In this document: positions 47,301 to 56,300 of the stretch, piece after piece
Position numbering within the stretch: position 1 is the first letter of the stretch
Layout of the letters: each line of letters opens with the position of its first letter
Notes under the pieces: generated by a model
Databases searched by the model: none
Seen by the model: the letters and a program-made list of their open reading frames with translations, nothing else
Told to the model about the DNA's origin: nothing
Source of the DNA: Ariolimax columbianus
Taxonomy: Eukaryota; Mollusca; Gastropoda; Stylommatophora; Arionidae
Assembly: GCA_036924085.1 (NCBI GenBank)
Contig: JAVGWX010000001.1
Coordinates: forward strand, 2,889,603 to 2,953,602
Reading direction: 5' to 3'
Length of the DNA: 64,000 bases
Program-made: the position numbers and the translations under genes

Positions 47301-50300
47301 TATAAATGATTTGGACATTGATATGGGATCCATGATTACAAAAGTAGAGTGCCCCAGGGCTCGGTTTTGGGACCAATTTTGTTCTGGATATATATAAACG
47401 ATTTGGACATTGATATGGGATCCATGATTACAAAATTTGCTGATGACACAAAACTATGCAGTAGTGTCTCATCTAAAGCAGAAGTGTATATATTGATAGT
47501 GGGATTCCAGAATTACAGTTATGAGGAAAGACTCAGAAAAACCGGCCTACAATGTCTAGAAGAGAGAAGAATTTGTGGTGACGATACAGGTTTATAAGAT
47601 GATCAGAGGAATCGATAAATTAGACTATAACAAGTTTTTAAAAATACAGCCACCCACAATAACAAGAGTGCATAGCTATGAATTAACTAAAGAAAGGTCC
47701 AGATTAGATATTAGGAAATATTTTGTTAGTCAGAGAGTGGTGAATGCTTGGAATGCATTGCCACGAGAGGTAGTGGAGGCAGGGACAATTAGTGCATTTA
47801 AGAATAAAGTGGATGCGCATAGCTTTTAGAGCAAGGTGATGTAAATGAAACTGGTTGTATACAAACTCAGCAGAGTCTTCTAAACCAGTATAAAGACGTT
47901 AAGTTAAAAAGGATCAAGGAATATATGGATTATTTGATAGAAAATAACAAAAATGAACAAATAAGTCAGTCTTCATATCAATTAGCTAGGACGCAAAGAG
48001 TAGCACCACGGTCAGGTCAAACATACGAATCCCCAGCTCACATCAGGTCAAAAATATGAACCCCTAGCTCATATCAGATCAAACATGAATCCCCAGCTCA
48101 CATCAGGTCAAACATATGAATCCCCAGCTCACATCAGGTCAAACATATGAATCCCCAGCTCACATCAGATCAAACATGAATCCCTAGCTCATATCAGATC
48201 AAACATGAATCCCTAGCTCATATCAGGTCAAACACATGAATCCCCAGCTCACATCAGGTCAAACATATGAATCCCCAGCTCACATCAGATCAAACATGAA
48301 TCCCTAGCTCATATCAGATCAAACATGAATCCCTAGATCATATCAGGTCAAACACATGAATCCCCAGCTCACATCAGGTCAAACATATGAATCCCCAGCT
48401 CACATCAGGTCAAACATATGAATCCCCAGCTCACATCAGGTCAAACATATGAATCCTCAGCTCACATCAGGTCAAACATATGAATCCCCAGCTCACATCA
48501 GTTCAAACATATGAATCCCCAGCTCACATCAGGTCAAACATATGAATTACCAGCTCACGTCTGGGCCAGGTTAAACATATGAATCCCCAGCTCACATCAG
48601 AGTCAAGTCAAACATATGAATCCCCAGCTCACATCAGGTCAAACATATGAATCCCCGGCTCACATCAGGTCAAACATATGAATCCCTAGCTTACGTCTGG
48701 GTCAGTTCAAACATATGAATCCCCAGCTCACGTCAGGTCAAACATATGAATCCCCAGCTCACATCTGCATCAGACTTCCTGAAAACTGGATGTGTGACAG
48801 CAGTCTGATTAACGAGGTGGGGATCGACACTGTAATCCTCATAGTGGTAAACATACTGAGGAGACTTGCATTGCACTAATGTCAGAATGGCACTGGTCCT
48901 TATTCTCCCTCGGGATGTAAGAAAATTCACTGTAACCCACCACCAAAGAAGCATCATCAAGAAATAAATGAACTCAGTACGTGTGGCTTCCATAACCACA
49001 ACAACAACAACAATACCAAATGGTTGATGACTGAAGGTGACTGATGTTGACATTTTACATGCAAATTAAAACATTCAGAGAACACATAAAAACGTGTGGT
49101 TTTGAATTTCAATACAAGATGTGCACAAAATGAGCAGGCATGTGTGAATCAATCCAGAACTGGTATTATCCAGACAATATTCAATGAATATGTGTTGTGC
49201 AGTTAGATGACAAACTCCGCCATGGCCGACTTCAAGCCCACATGATAATAGACGGCTGGGTGTGGGGGACAGTTTCCCAACTGCATAAAAATCTTCTTCC
49301 TACAAATACACCAACAGGCATATCTTGAAGGAGAAAGACCTTTCAACAGGCTCTATGGCATGTACCAGCCAACCTTGAAGGAGAAAGACCTTTCAACAGG
49401 CTCTATGGCATGTACCAGCCAACCTTGAAGGAGAAAGACCTTTCAACAGGCTCTATGGTACCTACCAGCCAACCTTGAAGGAGAAAGACCTTTCAACAGG
49501 CTCTATGGCATGTACCAGCCAACCTTGAAAAAGAAAGACCTTTCAACCGGCTCTATGGCATGTACTAGCCAACCTTGAAGGAGAAAGACCTTTCAATAGG
49601 CTCTATGGTACCTACCAGCCAACCTTGAAGGAGAAAGACCTTTCAACAGGCTCTATGGCATGTACCAGCCAACCTTGAAGGAGAAAGACCTTTCAACTGG
49701 CTCTATGGCATGTACTAGCCAACCTTGAAGGAGAAAGACCTTTCAATAGGCTCTATGGTACCTACCAGCCAACCTTGAAGGAGAAAGACCTTTCAACAGG
49801 CTCTATGGCCCGTACCAGCCAACCTTGAAGGAGAAAGACCTTTCAACAGGCTCTATGGCATGTACCAGCTAACCTTGAAGGAGAAAGACCTTTCAACAGG
49901 CTCTATGGCATGTACCAGCCAACCTTGAAGGAGAAAGACCTTTCAACCGGCTCTATGGTACCTACCAGCCAACCTTGAAGGAGAAAGACCTTTCAACAGG
50001 CTCTATGGCATGTACCAGCCAACCTTGAAAAAGAAAGACCTTTCGACAGGCTCTATGGCATGTACCAGCCAACCTTGAAGGAGAAAGACCTTTCAATAGG
50101 CTCTATGGTACCTACCAGCCAACCTTGAAGGAGAAAGACCTTTCAACAGGCTCTATGGCACGTACCAGCCAACCTTGAAGGAGAAAGACCTTTCAACAGG
50201 CTCTATGGCATGTACCAGCTAACCTTGAAGGAGAAAGACCTTTCAACAGGCTCTATGGTACCTACCAGCCAACCTTGAAGGAGAAAGACCTTTCAACAGG

Positions 50301-53300
50301 CTCTATGGCACGTACCAGCCAACCTTGAAGGAGAAAGACCTTTCAACAGGCTCTATGACATGTACCAGTCAACCTTGAAGGAGAAAGACCTTTCAACAGG
50401 CTCTATGGTACCTACCAGCCAACCTTGAAGGAGAAAGACCTTTCAACAGGCTCTATGGCACGTACCAGCCAACCTTGAAGGAGAAAGACCTTTCAACAGG
50501 CTCTATGGCATGTACCAGCTAACCTTGAAGGAGAAAGACCTTTCAACAGGCTCTATGGTACCTACCAGCCAACCTTGAAGGAGAAAGACCTTTCAACAGG
50601 CTCTATGGCACGTACCAGCCAACCTTGAAGGAGAAAGACCTTTCAACAGGCTCTATGACATGTACCAGTCAACCTTGAAGGAGAAAGACCTTTCGACAGG
50701 CTCTATGACACGTACGAGCCTAAGCCACAAGGAAACTGGTTTACTGACCTCCTTCCTGTCAACAAAGAAGACTTGCAGACTCAGCAGAGACAAAGCAAGG
50801 TCAAAGAACATATAGGGAAGTCACTTAGAGGGATATACAAGAAAAACAGGGAGAAACTGGATAGAACTGGAGAAAATAGCACTGGACAGGTCTGGTTGGA
50901 GAGGGTTGGTGGATGGTCTAACAGGAGAGGTCTGGTTGGAGAGGATTTGTTGGAGAGGGTATGTGGATGACACAGAACAGGTCTGCTTGGAGAGGGTTGG
51001 TTGGAGAGGGTTGGTTGATGGTCTAACAGGAGAGGTCTGGTTGGAGAGGGTTGGTTGATGGTCTAACAGGAGAGGTCTGGTTGGAGAGGGTTGGTGGATG
51101 GTCTAACAGGAGAGGTCTGGTTGGAGAGGGTTGGTGAATGGTCTAACAGGAGAGGTCTGGTTGGAGAGGGTTGGTTGATGGTCTAACAGGAGAGGTCTGC
51201 TTGGAGAGGGTTGGTTGATGGTCTAACAGGAGCGGTCTGGTTGGAGAGGGTTGGTTGATGGTCTAACAGGAGAGGTCTGGTTGGAGAGGGTTGGTTGATG
51301 GTATATGCCCTCCAAGGTGACAACGGTAAAGAAGAAGTTGGCCGACACTCACTGCTGGTAGTCTAATGTACAACCAGGTGCCAAATGTCAGGTGTTAATT
51401 ACCTTATAAAGTATGTATGAAAACACTACAACAACACACACAGGTAGCTACACTAACATAACCAAGACCAAGCTAGCATTTTCATTTCTTGTACAGGTAG
51501 ACAGCATAAACACAGGTGAATCTAACACTATAATTGTTAGACTAGCCCCTCTACACTCTCTCCAAGTTGATTGAGAACTGCCTAGGCTACCATACAAACA
51601 GCTACGGTTGAACACAAGCATGACAGTATGGCATCACTCAGTGTTAACAATACCAACCACACAGTGAGTTCAAGTGTGCTATCACCAGTCATGTTACCTT
51701 CTGGTCTGGTATGACAATGTAGATTGGATAGCGAGTGAACCTTTGTGTACATCTATTTATTTGTGATAATCAAACCTCTACTCTAGATAATGACATCATT
51801 GTCTTTACAACATTTCATTTCAATCCTCCTGCTCTAGATATTTGATTAGTTTTGTTATTTTGTTGGATCCAATAATTACTGCATCGTCTTTAATCATTGT
51901 ACATAAACTGATATTTCCAGCACTAACATTTAATCATTGTACATAAACTGATATTTCCAGCACTAACCTTTAATCATTGTATATAAACTGATATTTCCAA
52001 ACACTAACCTTTAATCATTGTTTATAAACTGATATTTCCAGCACTAACCTTTAATCATTGTATATAAACTGATATTTCCAGCACTAACCTTTAATCATTG
52101 TATATAAACTGATATTCCCAGCACTAACCTTTAATCATTGTATATAAACTGATATTTCCAGCACTAACCTTTAATCATTGTATATAAACTGATATTTCCA
52201 AACACTAACCTTTAATCATTGTTTATAAACTGATATTTCCAGCACTAACCTTTAATCATTGTATATAAACTGATATTCCCAGCACTAACCTTTAATCATT
52301 GTATATAAACTGATATTCCCAGCACTAACCTTTAATCATTGTATATAAACTGATATTCCCAGCACTAACCTTTAATCATTGTACATAAACTACGTGAAAG
52401 AACAAAGTTAAAATCAAGAAGAACGTATTGTATTTGAATGTAATGTCCCCACCTACTTTAACACAATCTCTCTAATGTTATACACCTACATTGGCTTACC
52501 TCAACTCAAATTTAATGTAAGGAGAGCCTGAGCTCTAATGTAATGTAAGATAAAATATGAAAGGAAGTAATTAAATGTGCCTAGATAAATGTCAACCCAA
52601 GTAAATGTAGTATCTGTAATGTAAGATAAAATATGAAAAGAAGTAATTAAATGTGCCTAGATAAATGTCAACCCAAGTAAATGTAGTATCTGTAATGTAA
52701 GATAAAATATGAAAGGAAGTAATTAAATGTGCCTAGATAAATGTTAACCCAAGTAAATGTAGTATCTGTAATGTAAGATAAAATATGAAAGGAAGTAATT
52801 AAATGTGCCTAGATAAATGTTAACCCAAGTAAATGTAGTATCGGCCAGGTATTTAGAGCACATAGAGGCTAACATCAAACACAGCTGACCACAGCACATG
52901 GAGATGGAGGGTTAGTTGTTAGATCTGTAACCCCACATGATATGACCGACATCATGGCTGTCCTGTATGCAAGGGCTAAGGTAGGTGGTCAATTCTGCCT
53001 TCTATTACAAATGTGTCTGTCAAGTGATTTTATTTCATGTCAAGATCAGCAATTTTTTGCTGTCTTGTAGTAATCCTAACTAGAAAACTATCTTTACACA
53101 TGTTTACCCTTCTCAATTGTGAAACAATCGTTTTTGATGGGTAAGAGTTATTGTCACAACCTGTCCCTTTGTTCAGTGATGGAAACTGATGGGTAACAGT
53201 AATTGTCACAACCTGTCCCTTTGTTCAGTGATGGAAACTGATGGGTAAGAGTTATTGTCAAAACCTGTCCCTTTGTTCAGTGATGGAAACTGATGGGTAA

Positions 53301-56300
53301 GGGTAAGAGTTATTGTCACAACCTGTCCCTTTGTTCAGTGATGGAAACTGATGGGTAAGATTTATTGTCACACCCTGTCCCTTTGTTCAGTGATGGAAAC
53401 TGATGGGTAAGAGTTATTGTCACACCCTGTCCCTTTGTTCAGTGATAGAAACTGATGGGTAAGAGTTATTGTCACAACCTGCCCCTTTGTTCAATGATGG
53501 CAACTGATGGTTAAGCTACTGTCACAACCTGCCTCTATGTCTACATATTTCAGACAAATGGCTTTGCCCTTGCATACACATCATTGCCTCATGTAAACAG
53601 GTGAATAATGAAGGAGTCAGGGAAAACATGCATGCCTAAACACAACAATGGTTCTGGTCATCAGTTACCTTGGAGGTTCCAACATCCTTTGGAATCAAAA
53701 TACACACAAATCATAAACAAAATACATGAAAAGCAATGACAGGAAGCACCAGGAATATGTGCAGGAACACTAACAATATACCAAATAAAACAAACCAAAA
53801 ACTGGACAAAGGTGTACAGTAAAAACTAAACAACAATATCAATAATATATATCCAATGTTACACATGGCTATAGGGATGTTATTGTTGACATGATACAGA
53901 AAGGGTGGTTAGCAAACAGCACGATACACACTAATCTTGGTGGCAACATTGATTCCCTGCCAGTCCCAAACATTTTCTCGTAGTCTTCCAAGAGCAGCAC
54001 TAACCTTGGAAATCCTGTTGTGGACCTCAGAGTCAATATTTCCTTCTCTGGTGAGGATACTGCCAAGGTAGGTAAAGCTATCAACTGCTTTTAGGTGATG
54101 TCCCTGTACAGTGACGTTTGGTTCGTGGTAGGGCTCACTGGGCGCAGGTAGAAACATTACCTCCGTTTTCTTGGTGTTTACAGTAAGACCAAAATTAGTG
54201 CACACGGTTGGGAACTCATTCATGATTGCCTGCATGTCCTGAGCACATGTTAATTGGGCAGTCGTCAGCAAAGAGGAGATCTAAGATAGTTGCTTCTTTC
54301 ACATTTGTGAGGGTCTTTAGGTGCCTCAGAGTGAACAGCTGTCCATCCGTCCAGTATCTGATCTGTATGTCAGTATCACAGTCACATGTTGCATCAGAAA
54401 GCATGGCTGCAAATACCATGTTAAAAAGTGTTGGGGCCAGGACACAACCCTGTTGTATTTGACTCCATTTATAACTGGGAATGCTGCAGAGAGTTCACCA
54501 TCATTGAGTACGCGGACTGACATGCCATCATGAAACTGGCGGACGACTATGATGAATTTTTCCGGATAACCGAATTTCGCCATGATTTTCCAGAGCCTGT
54601 CCCTGTTGATGGTGTCAAATACCTTTGTCAGGTCAACAAAAGTCGTGTACAGATCACCCTGTTGATGGTGTCAAATACCTTTGTCAGGTCAACAAAAGTC
54701 GTGTACAGATCACCCTGTTGATGGTGTCAAATACCTTTGTCAGGTCAACAAAAGTCATGTACAGATCACGATGCTGTTCCTGACATTTCTCTTGGATTTG
54801 ATGAGCTGTAAAAATCATGTCAACTGCCCCATCATCAGCTCGGAAAACACATTGACTCTCTGGAAGTAGCTTCTGCTCGAGATGAGTTAAGCGGTTGAGC
54901 ATAACTCGAGCTAGAATTTGTCCAGCTATAGACAGGAGGGAGATACCTCTGTGGTTATCTCAAGATTTATGATTGCCCTTTTGCTTGTACATGTGGACAA
55001 TGGTGGCATCGTTCAGTTCCTGTGGCATATGACCTGTATCCCAAATTGAGCAAAAGAGGCCTGTTAGCTTGTTTAACAGCACAGGGCCTCCTGCCGTGTA
55101 GAGCTCAGCAGGAATCTGACCCGGGGACTTTGCCCCTGGACATTAAGCTGATTGTTTTCTCAACCTCATCTGTACTGGGAGGGATACCCAGCGTGTCATT
55201 GACTTCAACTTGAGGCATGCGTATTATGGCTATTCACTTATAGTGGATGGACAGTTTAGGGTACCACTTTGTGCTCTGACCATCACTCCAGAATGTCGAC
55301 TTTGTCGATCATCAGTGCCGTGCCATCAGCATTAAGGACAGGAGATGAATGACATGACCTGGGACTATAGACCATCTTCAAGGCATCGTAAAATCGCTTT
55401 GGGTCATTTGTGTCTGCGTACCGCTGGATTTCATGATACGCAACTATAACAGTTACACACATTAATGGTTTCCATAATACTACAAACTATGAAAACTAAT
55501 AATGGCCATAACAGAGCAACAGTCATAAACAATTGGAGTCACTTCACTACCTACTTGTTGCCCTCTCATGAGATGACTGAACCATCATATTTTCTGTCTT
55601 GTTGCCCTCTCAGATGACTGAACCATCATAGTTTCTGTCTTGTTGCCCTCTCATGAGATGACTGAACCATCATATTTTCTGTCTTGTTGCCCTTTCAGAT
55701 GACTGAACCATCATATTTTCTGTCTTGTTGCCCTCTCAGATGACTGAACCATCATATTTTATGTCTTGTTGCCCTCTCAGATGACTGAACCATCATATTT
55801 TCTGTCTTGTTGCCCTCTCAGATGGCTGAACCATCATATTTTCTGTCTTGTATCCCTCTCATGAGATGACTGAACAATCATATTTTCTGTCAAAGATATT
55901 TCTACATTTGATGACACTTCATCTTGAATTGGCTGCTTTCATCAGTTTTTACAATCTACGCTGTTCAAAGTCTACATTGAGTCTACATCTGATGTGCCTA
56001 TTCAGCTCACATATCTCAATTTGACTGAGCAGTCCACTACTGCCTTTAAGCTTTCTGCTCCTTGCTTTAAGTTTTTTTGAGTGTCATCGCTGATGCAACT
56101 GCAGTGTCCTAGGTATTATTACCACCGTAATACAATTACTGACTTTTGAATCAACTGTCCCAGGTGACAGATAGGAGATCAACTGTCCCAGGTGACAGAT
56201 AGGAGATCAACTGTCCCAGGTGACAGATAGGAGATCAACTGTCCCAGGTGACAGATAGGAGATCAACTGTCCCAGGTGACAGATAGGAGATCAACTGTCC

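Noticed and set aside
48733..49053. Whole 106-codon minus frame as a gene
   Set aside because: The N-terminal part is a (gtt)n run and Trp/Val-rich; only the 93-nt splice-bounded part is kept as a candidate exon.
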